Assembly (NCBI RefSeq): GCF_021559775.1
Contig: NZ_CP056047.1
Coordinates: forward strand, 1,240,001 to 1,304,000
DNA length: 64,000 bases
Origin: Gillisella vitis
GTDB lineage: Bacteria; Pseudomonadota; Alphaproteobacteria; Rhizobiales; Rhizobiaceae
Direction of reading: 5' to 3'
Shown here: positions 48,521-60,554 of the stretch, one piece after another
How the letters are laid out: every line of letters starts with the position of its first letter
Position numbering within the stretch: the stretch's first letter is position 1
Position numbers and translations under genes: made by a program
The notes under the pieces: model-generated
Databases searched by the model: none
Seen by the model: the letters and a program-made list of their open reading frames with translations, nothing else
What the model was told of the DNA's origin: nothing

Positions 48521-49720
48521 ATGAGCGCCACTCTCGTCGTTTTCAATGCCCGCAATGGTCTCGGTGATCCCGTTGATATCGTTATTGCCGAGTCTACAAT
48601 TGCCGCTATCGGCCCGGCGGCGGGTGAGGGCGTTTCAACGGAAAAACCGCGCATCGATGCTCGTGGCGGTCTGGTCCTGCCGGGCCTGGTCGATGGTCAT
48701 GTGCATCTGGATAAGACGCTGATCGGCATGCCGTTCATTCCCCATATTCCCGGAGGCACGGTCGCCGAGCGGATCCGGGCCGAAAAAGCGCTGCGCCGCT
48801 CGCTGCCTTTGCCGGTCGAGGTGCGTGGGGCTAAGCTGCTGGAGAAGATGGCCACCTATGGCACCGTCGCCTGCCGTAGCCATGCCGATATCGATACGGA
48901 AGTCGGGTTGGCAGGGCTAGAAGCCATATTGTCCCTGAAGCAAAGCCATGCTCATCTGGTCGATATTCAGACAGTGGCGTTTCCACAGTCCGGCGTGCTG
49001 GCCGATCCCGGCACTGCTGATCTGCTGGAGCAGGCGGTCAAGGCGGGTGCGGACCTGATCGGTGGTCTTGATCCAGCCGGGATAGATGATGACATTACCG
49101 GCCACCTGAACGCGATTTTTGCTATCGCCGGACGTCACGGCGTGGGGGTGGATCTGCATCTACACGATCCGGGCCCGCTCGGGGCTTTCGAAATCCGCCA
49201 GATCGCCAAGCGCGCTCTGGCACATGGGCTTCAGGGCAAATGCGCCGTCAGTCATGCCTATTGCCTGGGCGCGCTGGATGATATGGATTTCGGGCGCACA
49301 GCAGAAGCGCTGGCGCGCGCCGATGTGGCGATCATGACCACCGGCCCCGGCGATACCAGCATGCCGCAGATCAAGCGGCTGAAAGCTGCGGGCGTGCGGG
49401 TGTTTTCCGGCAATGACAATATCCGCGATGCCTGGTCGCCGCTCGGCAATGGCGATCTTTTGGAGCGGGCGAGCATTCTCTGCGACCGGCAGAACTTTCG
49501 CGCCGATGCCGACCTTGAACATGCTTTCGCGCTTGTCAGTACCCTCTCGGCTGAGGTTTTAGGACGCAGCAATGCGACACTCGGCAAAGGGTGTCCCGCC
49601 GATTTCATCATTCTGCCGGTTGCCTCGATTGCCGAAGCAGTGGCGGCGCGTCCGATGGAGCGCATGGTATTTAAGGCAGGTGTGCTGGTTGCCAGCAATG
49701 GCAATCTCGTCGCCTCATGA
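48521..49720 (+). CDS. CodA-like amidohydrolase, first of a pair
   Basis: A 399-residue member of the amidohydrolase superfamily, cytosine deaminase-like branch. Metal-binding motifs: DGHVHLDK near residue 58, the His in DLHLHD, SHAYCLG, and the C-terminal SGNDNIRDAW aspartate. It would hydrolyse a cyclic amide, imide or amine; the actual substrate is unknown. ATG 48521 is chosen, with a CCTCCC-free leader and no strong ribosome site. The next amidohydrolase begins 95 bases after this stop on the same strand. Confidence 0.9.
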   Translation: MSATLVVFNARNGLGDPVDIVIAESTIAAIGPAAGEGVSTEKPRIDARGGLVLPGLVDGHVHLDKTLIGMPFIPHIPGGTVAERIRAEKALRRSLPLPVEVRGAKLLEKMATYGTVACRSHADIDTEVGLAGLEAILSLKQSHAHLVDIQTVAFPQSGVLADPGTADLLEQAVKAGADLIGGLDPAGIDDDITGHLNAIFAIAGRHGVGVDLHLHDPGPLGAFEIRQIAKRALAHGLQGKCAVSHAYCLGALDDMDFGRTAEALARADVAIMTTGPGDTSMPQIKRLKAAGVRVFSGNDNIRDAWSPLGNGDLLERASILCDRQNFRADADLEHAFALVSTLSAEVLGRSNATLGKGCPADFIILPVASIAEAVAARPMERMVFKAGVLVASNGNLVAS

Positions 49721-49815
49721 CTGTCATCCGTGCATGGGATATTGGTTGCGGGTGGGAATAAATTTCATGCGGCAGAGACGGATGATGGGTCAGTCGGAAA
49801 GGAAAATGAAAACGC

Positions 49816-51036
49816 ATGGCGATTGATTTCGTGTTGCGCCGCGCCAGGCTGCCATTGTCGGCGCAGCCGCTGGACATCGCCTTTGAGGCGGGGCGGATCG
49901 TTGCGCTGGAAGCGGATTTCCGCTGTGATGCGCCGCAAGAGGATGCGGCAGGCCGGTTGGTCTGCGCCGGGTTGATCGAAACCCATCTGCATCTCGACAA
50001 GGCAGGGATCATCGGGCGCTGCCGGGTGTGTAGCGGAACGCTGGCGGAAGCCGTGTCGGAGACCTCGAAAGCCAAGCAGGCCTTTACCGAGGAAGATGTC
50101 TATGCCCGCGCCGCCGATGTCGTGGAACGGGCCATCGTCCAAGGCACGACCCGGATCAGGACCTTCGTGGAAATCGATCCGCGCGCGGGTTTCCGGTCGT
50201 TTTCGGCGATCCGCAAGCTGAAGACCGATTACGCCCATCTGGTCGATATCGAAATCTGCGCTTTTGCCCAGGAAGGGTTGACCAATGAGCCGGAAAACGA
50301 GCGGATGCTGGAAATCGCCCTGTCGCAAGGGGCCGATTTGATTGGTGGCTGCCCTTACACCGATCCAAGGCCCGCCGAGCATATTTCCCGTATTTTCGAG
50401 CTCGCGCAACGCTTCGATGTGCCTGTCGATTTTCACCTTGATTTCGATCTCGATCCTTCCGGGTCCAACCTGCCGACGGTCATTGCCCAGACGCTGGCGC
50501 GTGGCTATCAAGGCAAGGTGTCCGTTGGCCATGTCACCAAGCTTTCCGCAATTTCTCCCGACGAAGTGGAGCGGGTGGCAAAGCAATTGGCCGAGGCGGG
50601 TATTACCGTGACGGTTCTGCCCGCCACCGACCTGTTTCTGACCGGTCGGGATATCGATCATCTTTGCCCAAGGGGAGTTGCTCCGGCGCATCTTCTGGCC
50701 CGCCAGGGGGTGAATGTCACCATCTCCACCAATAATGTTCTCAACCCGTTTACGCCGTTTGGCGATGTCTCGCTGATGCGCATGGCCAATCTCTACGCCA
50801 ATGTTGCCCAACTGGCGACGCCTGCGGATCTGAACCAGGTCTTCGAGATGATCACTCGCTATCCGGCCCGGCTGATGGGGCTGGATGAACAGCTTAAGGT
50901 TGGGGCTGTGGCTGATCTTGTCCTGTTTGATGCCGTCTCAGGTGCCGAGGCCGTGGCGACGATTGCACCGGCGGTTACTGGTTGGAAAAACGGTGTGAAG
51001 ACGTTCGAACGCAAGCCGCCGCAGCTCTATCGGTAA
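49816..51036 (+). CDS. CodA-like amidohydrolase, second of a pair
   Basis: A 406-residue paralogue in the same branch as the preceding gene. Motifs: ETHLHLDKAG near residue 55, EIDPRAGF, HLDFDLDPSG, VGHVTKL and TISTNNVLNPF. The relation to the first protein is clear but distant, so the two may act on different substrates or consecutive steps. GGAAAGG precedes ATG 49816. Together with the gamma-glutamyltransferase gene this may be a small catabolic unit. Confidence 0.9.
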   Translation: MAIDFVLRRARLPLSAQPLDIAFEAGRIVALEADFRCDAPQEDAAGRLVCAGLIETHLHLDKAGIIGRCRVCSGTLAEAVSETSKAKQAFTEEDVYARAADVVERAIVQGTTRIRTFVEIDPRAGFRSFSAIRKLKTDYAHLVDIEICAFAQEGLTNEPENERMLEIALSQGADLIGGCPYTDPRPAEHISRIFELAQRFDVPVDFHLDFDLDPSGSNLPTVIAQTLARGYQGKVSVGHVTKLSAISPDEVERVAKQLAEAGITVTVLPATDLFLTGRDIDHLCPRGVAPAHLLARQGVNVTISTNNVLNPFTPFGDVSLMRMANLYANVAQLATPADLNQVFEMITRYPARLMGLDEQLKVGAVADLVLFDAVSGAEAVATIAPAVTGWKNGVKTFERKPPQLYR

Positions 51037-51135
51037 CGTCGGAATGTCAGCACGCGGTCATCTCTCCGTCATGTTTGCGTGCTGATGTCCGCCCGACTTT
51101 CTATCGGGAATTTACTTTCTATTTCAGGAGTTTGC

Positions 51136-51816
51136 ATGCGTTTGTTGTTCCTGCCAGCTGTGGTTGCTGCCATGACCGTTTCTTACCCGAGCCTTGCCGC
51201 CGCGCCCGCCTCCTGGCCGGATACGCCTGTGTCGCGGTTGCAGGCATTGGCCGTATTGCAAACGCTGAATGCCGACCTGCTGAGCCATGACAGTGCCACG
51301 CTGACGCTGGACCGCTGGTGCAGCACCCATAAGCTGGCGGATGGAGCAAAAATCACAGCAGAGCGGGTAAAGGATGTCGACAAGCCCGCCACGGGAGAGA
51401 TTCGCGCCGCCCTCAAGGTCGCGGATGGTGACAAGGTCGGCTATCGCCGGGTGCGATTGAAATGCGGCGACCGTATCCTGTCCGAAGCCGACAACTGGTA
51501 TGTGCCGGCCAGGCTGACGGATGACATGAACAAGGTGCTCGACACGACGGACGGTGCGTTCGGTCGTGTGGTGCAGCCTTTGCATTTCCAGCGGCACACG
51601 ATATCCGCCGAGCTTTTGTGGAAGCCATTGCCGGACGGATGGGAGATGGGCAGTGTGGTGCCACCGGCCAGCGGCGATCCCTTGTCGGTGCCTGAATATG
51701 TTCTCCAGCACAAGGCATTGCTGAGTGTGCCGGATGGAACGCCGATCAGCATGGTGGTGGAAACCTATCGCCACGACCTGCTTGATTTTACGCCGCCGAA
51801 GCTCGATACCAACTAA
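51136..51816 (+). CDS. Secreted hypothetical protein, possibly chorismate lyase-like fold
   Basis: A 226-residue protein with a clear signal peptide (residues 1-22, ending LAAAP). The mature part has DRWCSTHKLADG, YRRVRLKCGDRILSEADNWYVP and GRVVQPLHFQRHTI, an order that recalls the chorismate pyruvate-lyase/UTRA fold. That resemblance is by eye and weak, and the export signal speaks against a cytoplasmic lyase role. A CAGGAG site seven bases ahead of ATG 51136 supports the start. It lies close behind the amidohydrolase gene and just before a VOC gene. Confidence 0.75.
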   Translation: MRLLFLPAVVAAMTVSYPSLAAAPASWPDTPVSRLQALAVLQTLNADLLSHDSATLTLDRWCSTHKLADGAKITAERVKDVDKPATGEIRAALKVADGDKVGYRRVRLKCGDRILSEADNWYVPARLTDDMNKVLDTTDGAFGRVVQPLHFQRHTISAELLWKPLPDGWEMGSVVPPASGDPLSVPEYVLQHKALLSVPDGTPISMVVETYRHDLLDFTPPKLDTN

Positions 51817-51844
51817 TGTCTCCGCTCCATAGTGAGTTTTTAGC

Positions 51845-52696
51845 ATGTCGAATACAAATGCCCGTCTTGTCGATCATCTGGTGCTTCCGGTGGAAACGCT
51901 GGAGGCGGCGCGAAGCCGCCTGACCGCTCTTGGCTTTACAGTCGCACCGGATGGGCACCATCCCTTCGGCACGGTCAATGCTTGCCTATTCCTGGCTGAT
52001 GGGATCTATCTGGAGCCCTTGGCGATCAACGACCATGAGGCTGTGGACGCAGCCATTGCCAAGGGCAATGTCTTCATCGCGCGTGATCGCACCTTCAGGC
52101 AAGTGTGTAGCCAGGGTCTCTCGGCGATTGTTACCGCATCGCAGGACGCCAAGGCGGATCATGCGGCCTTTGTCGCGGCCGGGATGACAGGTGGCGACAT
52201 GCTGGAATTTTCAAGGCCCATGCGGCTGCCGGATGGGAGCGAGACTGTTGCCCGCTTTCACCTTGCCTTTTCAGCGCGGGAGGTTGAGCCGTTCTTTCTG
52301 TTTGCCTGCGAGCGGGTCAATCCGTTGCCCGCTGACAGGAAAGCGCTCGAAACCCATGCCAATGGCGTCGTCGGTTTGACGCGGGTGTTTTTCTATGCGC
52401 CGAAGCCAGCGCTTTATGCCAGTTGGTTACAAACCATATTGGGCGTAGCAGCCAGAGAGACCACCAATGGATTGGCCTTCGACGCCGCCAATCTGTCGAT
52501 AGAAATCATTTCCGGCGAGACGAAGAACAAGGCCCTGGTGGCCGAGGCACTGGTGTTTACGGTTGCTGATCTTGAGGTGACAGCGGCGGTTCTGGCTGCT
52601 AATGGCGTTGCCCATGAGAGACTAGCGGGCGGCATTACCGTCCCGGCCGCGCCCGGACAGGGCGTTGCCTTTCTGTTTGAGGAGAATACGCCATGA
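51845..52696 (+). CDS. VOC-superfamily (glyoxalase_3-like) protein
   Basis: A 283-residue protein with two vicinal oxygen chelate repeats. N-terminal [24 protein letters not shown] and the later [22 protein letters not shown] are typical; the first half matches the Glyoxalase-like domain 3. Substrate unknown. It ends in an ATGA overlap with kdsA, so it is translated together with it, although no functional link is known. Confidence 0.85.
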   Translation: MSNTNARLVDHLVLPVETLEAARSRLTALGFTVAPDGHHPFGTVNACLFLADGIYLEPLAINDHEAVDAAIAKGNVFIARDRTFRQVCSQGLSAIVTASQDAKADHAAFVAAGMTGGDMLEFSRPMRLPDGSETVARFHLAFSAREVEPFFLFACERVNPLPADRKALETHANGVVGLTRVFFYAPKPALYASWLQTILGVAARETTNGLAFDAANLSIEIISGETKNKALVAEALVFTVADLEVTAAVLAANGVAHERLAGGITVPAAPGQGVAFLFEENTP

Positions 52697-53547
52697 CCGC
52701 TTCTGCCCTGCCGAATGCAACCGTCACCATTGGCGAAGGCGCCAAGACGGTCTCCTTCTCCAACAGTGCGAAAATTTCGCTGATCTGCGGTCCCTGCCAG
52801 ATGGAAAGCCGCGAGCACGCCTTCATGATGGCGGGCGGGATCAAGGAAATCTGCGACAAACTCGGCATTGGCCTTGTCTATAAATCCTCCTTCGACAAGG
52901 CAAACCGCACCTCGCTGAAAGCTGGGCGCGGCATTGGCATCGAGCAGGGTCTGGCGATTTTTGCCGACCTTAAAAAGGAATTCGGCTTTCCTGTCCTGAC
53001 AGACATTCACAGCGAAGACCAGTGCGCCGAAGTGGCTGAAGTGGTCGATGTGTTGCAGATCCCGGCCTTCCTGTGCCGCCAGACCGATCTTCTGATTGCT
53101 GCGGCGAAGACCGGGAGGGCGATCAATGTCAAGAAGGGTCAGTTTCTGGCGCCCTGGGACATGAAAAATGTCATGGAAAAAATTACCCTCTCGGGCAATC
53201 CCAATGTGATGCTCTGCGAGCGCGGCGCTTCCTTCGGTTATAACACGCTGGTCTCCGACATGCGCTCGCTGCCGATCATGGCAGGCATGGGTGCGCCGGT
53301 GATCTTCGATGCCACGCACTCGGTACAGCAACCGGGCGGGCAGGGCGGCTCGACCGGTGGCCAGCGCGAATTCGTCGAAACACTGGCGCGCGCCGCAGTG
53401 GCCGTTGGTGTGGCGGGCCTCTTCATCGAATCGCATCAGGACCCAGACAATGCCCCGTCCGATGGTCCCAATATGGTTTACCTGAAGGACCTTGAGCGTT
53501 TGCTGGAAAAGCTGTTGGCGTTTGACGCCGTCACCAAGGCGGCCTGA
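52693..53547 (+). CDS. kdsA: KDO-8-phosphate synthase
   Basis: A 284-residue enzyme that condenses arabinose-5-phosphate and phosphoenolpyruvate to KDO-8-phosphate for lipopolysaccharide. Seen: [56 protein letters not shown] and [12 protein letters not shown]. The start overlaps the VOC stop by four bases. It precedes eno by about 85 bases. Confidence 0.96.
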   Translation: MTASALPNATVTIGEGAKTVSFSNSAKISLICGPCQMESREHAFMMAGGIKEICDKLGIGLVYKSSFDKANRTSLKAGRGIGIEQGLAIFADLKKEFGFPVLTDIHSEDQCAEVAEVVDVLQIPAFLCRQTDLLIAAAKTGRAINVKKGQFLAPWDMKNVMEKITLSGNPNVMLCERGASFGYNTLVSDMRSLPIMAGMGAPVIFDATHSVQQPGGQGGSTGGQREFVETLARAAVAVGVAGLFIESHQDPDNAPSDGPNMVYLKDLERLLEKLLAFDAVTKAA

Positions 53548-53567
53548 CCTGGACCATGTCATTGTAA

Positions 53568-54908
<1,341 letters not shown>

Positions 54909-54950
54909 TGCCGCTGGCGGAGCCGCTCGTTCCGCAACCGCCCTTCTCTC

Positions 54951-54983
54951 AAGCCCGCGCCGCGCAAACGGTGCGGGCTTTTT
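54951..54983 (+). terminator. Terminator of eno
   Basis: An 11-bp stem AAGCCCGCGCC / GGTGCGGGCTT with one G-T pair and an 8-base loop, followed by a T tail. Confidence 0.88.
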
Positions 54984-55089
54984 GCATTGAGGGGATGCCG
55001 AACTTTTTCGTAACAAGGTCAATACTCGGTTAAGCAAATGGCTCTAATGTCTCTGCAAAGATGTTGTGCGTTGCAAGGCCAAATCGAGA

Positions 55090-55401
55090 ATGTGGACACG
55101 TCACCATAAGAACCGTAAATTTGGACGCCTGGTGCTTCCTGCCGTTACCATCGCCTTTATCGGCTATTTCGGCTATCACAGCATTCATGGTGATTACGGA
55201 TTGAAGGCCGGTGAGCATTTCGATGTGGTGCGGGCCGAGCGCAGCAAGGAACTGGCAGCGCTCATTCACGACCGCAAAAAGCTGGAAACTCAAGTAAAAC
55301 TGCTCAGCGACGGCTCGCTTGAACGCGATATGATCGATGAAAAAGCCCGATATCAGCTGAATATGTCTCGTCCTGATGAGATCGTGATTTTCAATCGCTA
55401 G
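55090..55401 (+). CDS. ftsB: FtsB/DivIC-family septum protein
   Basis: A 103-residue bitopic cell-division protein. A short basic N-terminus is followed by a transmembrane helix (LVLPAVTIAFIGYFGYHSI, about 12-30) and a periplasmic coiled coil (HFDVVRAERSKELAALIHDRK). It would join FtsL and FtsQ at the septum. In rhizobia it lies between eno and pdhA, as here. ATG 55090 is chosen over an upstream GTG. Confidence 0.9.
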   Translation: MWTRHHKNRKFGRLVLPAVTIAFIGYFGYHSIHGDYGLKAGEHFDVVRAERSKELAALIHDRKKLETQVKLLSDGSLERDMIDEKARYQLNMSRPDEIVIFNR

Positions 55402-55602
55402 TGTGGATCACATCTTTGGCGACAATGCCCGTCATATTTAGGGGATCGTTGATTAACTGAAATCAAGTTAATCGCAAAAAATTATTAAAAATCTGGTGTT
55501 TATACGGAATGGAAGGCATGCATTTAATGCATTGCGGCCTGTCCCATTCTTGCATATGGTGTGTGCCAATCAAAAACCCTTACACAACTCAGGGAGGGAT
55601 GA

Positions 55603-56649
55603 ATGGCGCCGCGCAAAAACGCGACTGCTTCGAGCCGCAAACCGGCAGCAAAGCCTGCAAAGGGCGATTTCGCTGTGGGGACGATTGAAGAATTCGACCG
55701 CGAAAAGGAGCTGAAAGCGTATCGCGAAATGCTTCTGATCCGCCGCTTCGAGGAAAAGGCCGGTCAGCTTTACGGCATGGGCTTCATCGGCGGTTTCTGT
55801 CACCTCTACATTGGCCAGGAGGCTGTCGTCGTCGGCATGCAGATGGCGCTGAAGCTCGGCGATCAAGTCATTACCGGCTATCGTGACCACGGCCATATGC
55901 TGGCCTGCGGCATGAGCGCACGCGGTGTGATGGCCGAACTGACCGGACGTCGCGGCGGCTTGTCCAAGGGCAAGGGCGGCTCCATGCACATGTTCTCCAA
56001 GGAGAAGCATTTCTACGGTGGTCACGGCATCGTCGGCGCCCAGGTGTCGCTTGGCACGGGTCTGGCCTTCGCCAACAAGTATCGTGGCAATGACAATGTC
56101 TCTCTCGCCTATTTCGGCGATGGCGCGGCCAACCAGGGCCAGGTCTATGAGAGCTTCAACATGGCGCGCCTGTGGAACCTGCCGGTGATCTATGTGATCG
56201 AGAACAACCGTTATGCCATGGGTACCTCCGTTGCCCGCGCCTCGGCGCAGACGGATTTCTCCCAGCGCGGCGTGTCCTTCAACATTCCCGGCTTCAAGGT
56301 GGATGGCATGGATGTCCGCGCCGTCAAGGCGGCTGCCGTGCAGGCGGTTGAGCATTGCCGCGCCGGCAAGGGGCCGGTCATCCTGGAAATGGAAACCTAT
56401 CGCTATCGCGGTCACTCCATGTCCGACCCAGCCAAATACCGCTCCAAGGACGAAGTGCAGAAAATGCGCTCTGAGCATGACCCGATTGAACAGGTCCGGC
56501 TGCGTCTCCTGGAAAAGGGTTGGGCCAGCGAAGACGATCTCAAGCTGATCGACAAGGACGTGCGCGATATCGTCGCCGACAGCGCCGATTTTGCCCAAGC
56601 CGATCCGGAGCCGGATGCATCCGAGCTCTACACCGACATCCTGTTGTAA
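55603..56649 (+). CDS. pdhA: Pyruvate dehydrogenase E1 alpha subunit
   Basis: A 348-residue subunit of the decarboxylating E1 component. The thiamine-diphosphate motif GDGAANQGQVYESFNMARLWNLPVIYVIENN spans about residues 171-200 and is read in shorter pieces as GDGAANQG and VIENN. The phosphorylation-loop-like RYRGHSMSDPAKYR is present. AGGGAGGG precedes ATG 55603. It heads the pdhABC cluster. Confidence 0.96.
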   Translation: MAPRKNATASSRKPAAKPAKGDFAVGTIEEFDREKELKAYREMLLIRRFEEKAGQLYGMGFIGGFCHLYIGQEAVVVGMQMALKLGDQVITGYRDHGHMLACGMSARGVMAELTGRRGGLSKGKGGSMHMFSKEKHFYGGHGIVGAQVSLGTGLAFANKYRGNDNVSLAYFGDGAANQGQVYESFNMARLWNLPVIYVIENNRYAMGTSVARASAQTDFSQRGVSFNIPGFKVDGMDVRAVKAAAVQAVEHCRAGKGPVILEMETYRYRGHSMSDPAKYRSKDEVQKMRSEHDPIEQVRLRLLEKGWASEDDLKLIDKDVRDIVADSADFAQADPEPDASELYTDILL

Positions 56650-56669
56650 GCGAGAGGGAGGGTTAGCCC

Positions 56670-58055
<1,386 letters not shown>

Positions 58056-58070
58056 GGGGAGGCGAGGCAT

Positions 58071-59405
58071 ATGCCGATCAATATCACCATGCCGGCCCTC
58101 TCTCCCACGATGGAAGAGGGCAATCTGGCCAAGTGGCTGGTCAAGGAAGGCGATACCGTTAAGTCCGGCGACGTGATCGCCGAGATTGAAACCGACAAGG
58201 CAACCATGGAAGTGGAAGCGGTCGATGAAGGCGTCGTTGCCAAGATCGTCGTTGCCGCTGGCACCGAAGGCGTCAAGGTCAATGCGCTGATCGCCATTCT
58301 CGCCGCTGAAGGCGAGGATGTCTCGGCTGCTGCGGCTGGCGGCGGTGCATCTGCTCCGGCAAAGGCTGAGGCACCCAAGGGCGAAGCTCCGAAGGCCGAA
58401 ACTCCCGCTGCCAAGGCGGATGCTCCTGCTGCGGCCCCCCAGGCCGCTGCTCCGGCAGCCGCCTCCGGTGACCGTGTATTCTCGTCGCCGCTTGCCCGTC
58501 GTCTCGCCAAGGAAGCCGGTCTTGATCTTAAGGCGATTTCCGGTACCGGTCCGAAGGGCCGGGTGGTCAAGAGCGACGTCGAAAAGGCTGTCAGCACCGG
58601 TGGTGCCAAGCCTGCTGCCGCTCCGGCTGCGTCTGGCGCTGCACCTGCTCCGGTGCTGGCCAAGGGCATGTCTGACGACGCCGTGCTCAAGCTGTTTGCC
58701 GAAGGTTCCTACGAGCTTGTGCCGCATGACGGCATGCGCAAGACCATCGCCAAGCGCTTGCAGGAATCGAAGCAAACCATTCCGCATTTCTACGTCTCCG
58801 TGGATTGCGAATTGGATGCCCTGCTGGCCCTTCGCGCCCAGCTCAACACCGCCGCTCCCGAAAAGGATGGCAAGCCGGTCTACAAGCTCTCGGTCAACGA
58901 TATGGTCATCAAGGCCATGGCGCTGGCGCTGCGCGATGTGCCGGATGCCAACGTTTCCTGGACGGATACCAATATGGTCAAGCACAAGCATGCCGATGTC
59001 GGCGTGGCTGTGTCGATCCCGGGCGGCCTGATCACCCCGATCATCCGCCAGGCCGAGTTGAAGAGCCTGTCCGCCATTTCCAACGAAATGAAGGATCTGG
59101 GCGCACGCGCCAAGAGCCGCAAGCTGAAGCCCGAGGAATATCAGGGCGGCACAACAGCGGTCTCCAACATGGGCATGATGGGCGTCAAGAACTTCGCCGC
59201 CGTGGTCAACCCGCCGCATGCGACCATTCTGGCTGTTGGCGCTGGTGAAGAGCGCGTTGTCGTGAAGAAGGGCGAAATGAAAATCGCCAATGTCATGACC
59301 GTCACGCTGTCCACCGACCACCGTGCGGTCGATGGAGCCTTGGGTGCCGAACTTCTCGGTGCGTTCAAACGCTACATCGAAAACCCGATGGGCATGCTGG
59401 TCTGA
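58071..59405 (+). CDS. pdhC: Pyruvate dehydrogenase E2, dihydrolipoamide acetyltransferase
   Basis: A 444-residue core subunit. Single N-terminal lipoyl domain ([11 protein letters not shown]), an Ala/Pro linker, the peripheral-subunit-binding domain ([19 protein letters not shown], about residues 139-175), and the acetyltransferase domain with the catalytic motif [14 protein letters not shown] near residue 418. It carries acetyl groups from E1 to CoA. 15 bases separate it from pdhB. Confidence 0.97.
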   Translation: MPINITMPALSPTMEEGNLAKWLVKEGDTVKSGDVIAEIETDKATMEVEAVDEGVVAKIVVAAGTEGVKVNALIAILAAEGEDVSAAAAGGGASAPAKAEAPKGEAPKAETPAAKADAPAAAPQAAAPAAASGDRVFSSPLARRLAKEAGLDLKAISGTGPKGRVVKSDVEKAVSTGGAKPAAAPAASGAAPAPVLAKGMSDDAVLKLFAEGSYELVPHDGMRKTIAKRLQESKQTIPHFYVSVDCELDALLALRAQLNTAAPEKDGKPVYKLSVNDMVIKAMALALRDVPDANVSWTDTNMVKHKHADVGVAVSIPGGLITPIIRQAELKSLSAISNEMKDLGARAKSRKLKPEEYQGGTTAVSNMGMMGVKNFAAVVNPPHATILAVGAGEERVVVKKGEMKIANVMTVTLSTDHRAVDGALGAELLGAFKRYIENPMGMLV

Positions 59406-59468
59406 TGAAATTGGGGAAGGGTGGCTATATTCACCTTTCCCCTCTCGTTTCCGCAAGGTGGGCCACGA

Positions 59469-60107
59469 ATGAAAACCGTTCTCGCATACGGCGACAGTCT
59501 GACCTGGGGATATGACCCAGTCGCCCTTGGCCGTCACGCCCATGAGGACCGCTGGACCAGCGTGTTGCAAAAGGCGCTTGGTCATGGTGTCAGGGTGATC
59601 GCCGAAGGTTTGAACGGGCGCACGACGGCCTATGACGATCATCTGGCGGATTGCGACCGCAATGGTGTGAGGCTGTTGCCGAGTATTCTTGAAACCCACA
59701 AGCCGCTGGATCTGGTGATCCTGATGCTGGGTACCAATGATTTGAAGCGCGGCATTCAGGGAACGGCGATTGGAGCGACTGCTGGCATCAAGCGGTTGGT
59801 CAAGCTGGTCCATCAGCATGACTGGGGTTTTGATTTCGAAGGCCCGGATGTGCTGATTGTCTCGCCTCCGCCGATCCGCGAAACCGCCAATGTGATGTTC
59901 GGAGCGATGTTCAATCATTCCATCGAAGAAGGCGGAATGCTGGCCAGCATGTACCGCGATGCGGCGGATGAGTTGGGTAGCGGCTTTTTCGATGCCGGTT
60001 CGGTGGCCAAGACCACGCCGCTGGATGGCATTCATCTCGATGCTGACAATACCCGCGCCATCGGGCGCGGTCTGGAGCCGGTGGTGCGGATGATGCTGGG
60101 CCTGTGA
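59469..60107 (+). CDS. SGNH/GDSL-family hydrolase
   Basis: A 212-residue esterase-like protein. Block I YGDSLTWGYDP holds the nucleophile Ser; GTNDLKRG is block III with Asn; the late LDGIHLDADNT is block V with the catalytic Asp-His pair. It resembles bacterial arylesterases of the SGNH fold; no signal peptide. It follows pdhC by about 60 bases on the same strand, with AAGGTGG ahead of ATG 59469. Its link with pyruvate dehydrogenase is only positional. Confidence 0.9.
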   Translation: MKTVLAYGDSLTWGYDPVALGRHAHEDRWTSVLQKALGHGVRVIAEGLNGRTTAYDDHLADCDRNGVRLLPSILETHKPLDLVILMLGTNDLKRGIQGTAIGATAGIKRLVKLVHQHDWGFDFEGPDVLIVSPPPIRETANVMFGAMFNHSIEEGGMLASMYRDAADELGSGFFDAGSVAKTTPLDGIHLDADNTRAIGRGLEPVVRMMLGL

Positions 60108-60140
60108 AGGTGTGAAGTAAAGCATCGACGGTAACGCGGG

Positions 60141-60154
60141 TTGATTGGAATCAA
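60141..60154. promoter_or_regulatory. FNR/FixK/FnrN box (anaerobox) upstream of DUF465 gene
   Basis: Perfect TTGAT-TGGA-ATCAA palindrome. Its centre lies about 63 bases before the next start codon. A start site 41.5 bases downstream of the centre would leave a leader of about 22 bases, ideal geometry for FNR-type activation. Confidence 0.85.
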
Positions 60155-60210
60155 GGAATGACCATGCGGCGGGTTTAAAATGATCTTGCAACCTTGAAGG
60201 GGGAAAGATC

Positions 60211-60477
60211 ATGTCCAACACTCCGCATGAACTGGCAGAGGAATTTCCGGAATTTGTGACCCTGATGCGGCATTTGAAGGAAACGGACGGTCATTTCGTC
60301 CGGCTGTTCGATGCCTATCACGAGATCAACCGGCAGGTTCACCGCGCTGAAACCGATATAGAGCCGCTCGACGACTTCCATATGGAAGACCTCAGGAAGA
60401 AGCGGATGCGGCTCAAGGACGAAATCTACGGGATGCTGGTTCGTCACGAACCGGAGGCCGAGACACCGGCATTATAA
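60211..60477 (+). CDS. DUF465 (YdcH-like) protein, probable anaerobox target
   Basis: An 88-residue helical, acidic protein of the DUF465 family, related to YdcH. It consists of a helix-turn-helix pair (EEFPEFVTLMRHLKETDGHFVRLFDAYHEINRQVHR, read in halves) and a DDFHMEDLRKKRMRLKDEIY end. Function unknown. AAGGGGG precedes ATG 60211 by seven bases. The perfect anaerobox upstream suggests induction at low oxygen. It sits between the SGNH hydrolase gene and lpdA. Confidence 0.88.
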   Translation: MSNTPHELAEEFPEFVTLMRHLKETDGHFVRLFDAYHEINRQVHRAETDIEPLDDFHMEDLRKKRMRLKDEIYGMLVRHEPEAETPAL

Positions 60478-60480
60478 GCC

Positions 60481-60526
60481 GGTTGCGCTTCCAGTCCCGT
60501 CACGGGTTGGGCCGAAAGGCGCAACC
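60481..60526 (+). promoter_or_regulatory. Structured leader between DUF465 gene and lpdA
   Basis: GGTTGCGC (60481-60488) pairs with GCGCAACC (60519-60526), enclosing a small CCCG-TCA-CGGG hairpin (60496-60506). It lies between the DUF465 stop and the lpdA ribosome site and could moderate read-through or translation. Confidence 0.5.
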
Positions 60527-60554
60527 CCAAGGAAACCGAGGAGTGGAAGCGCCC

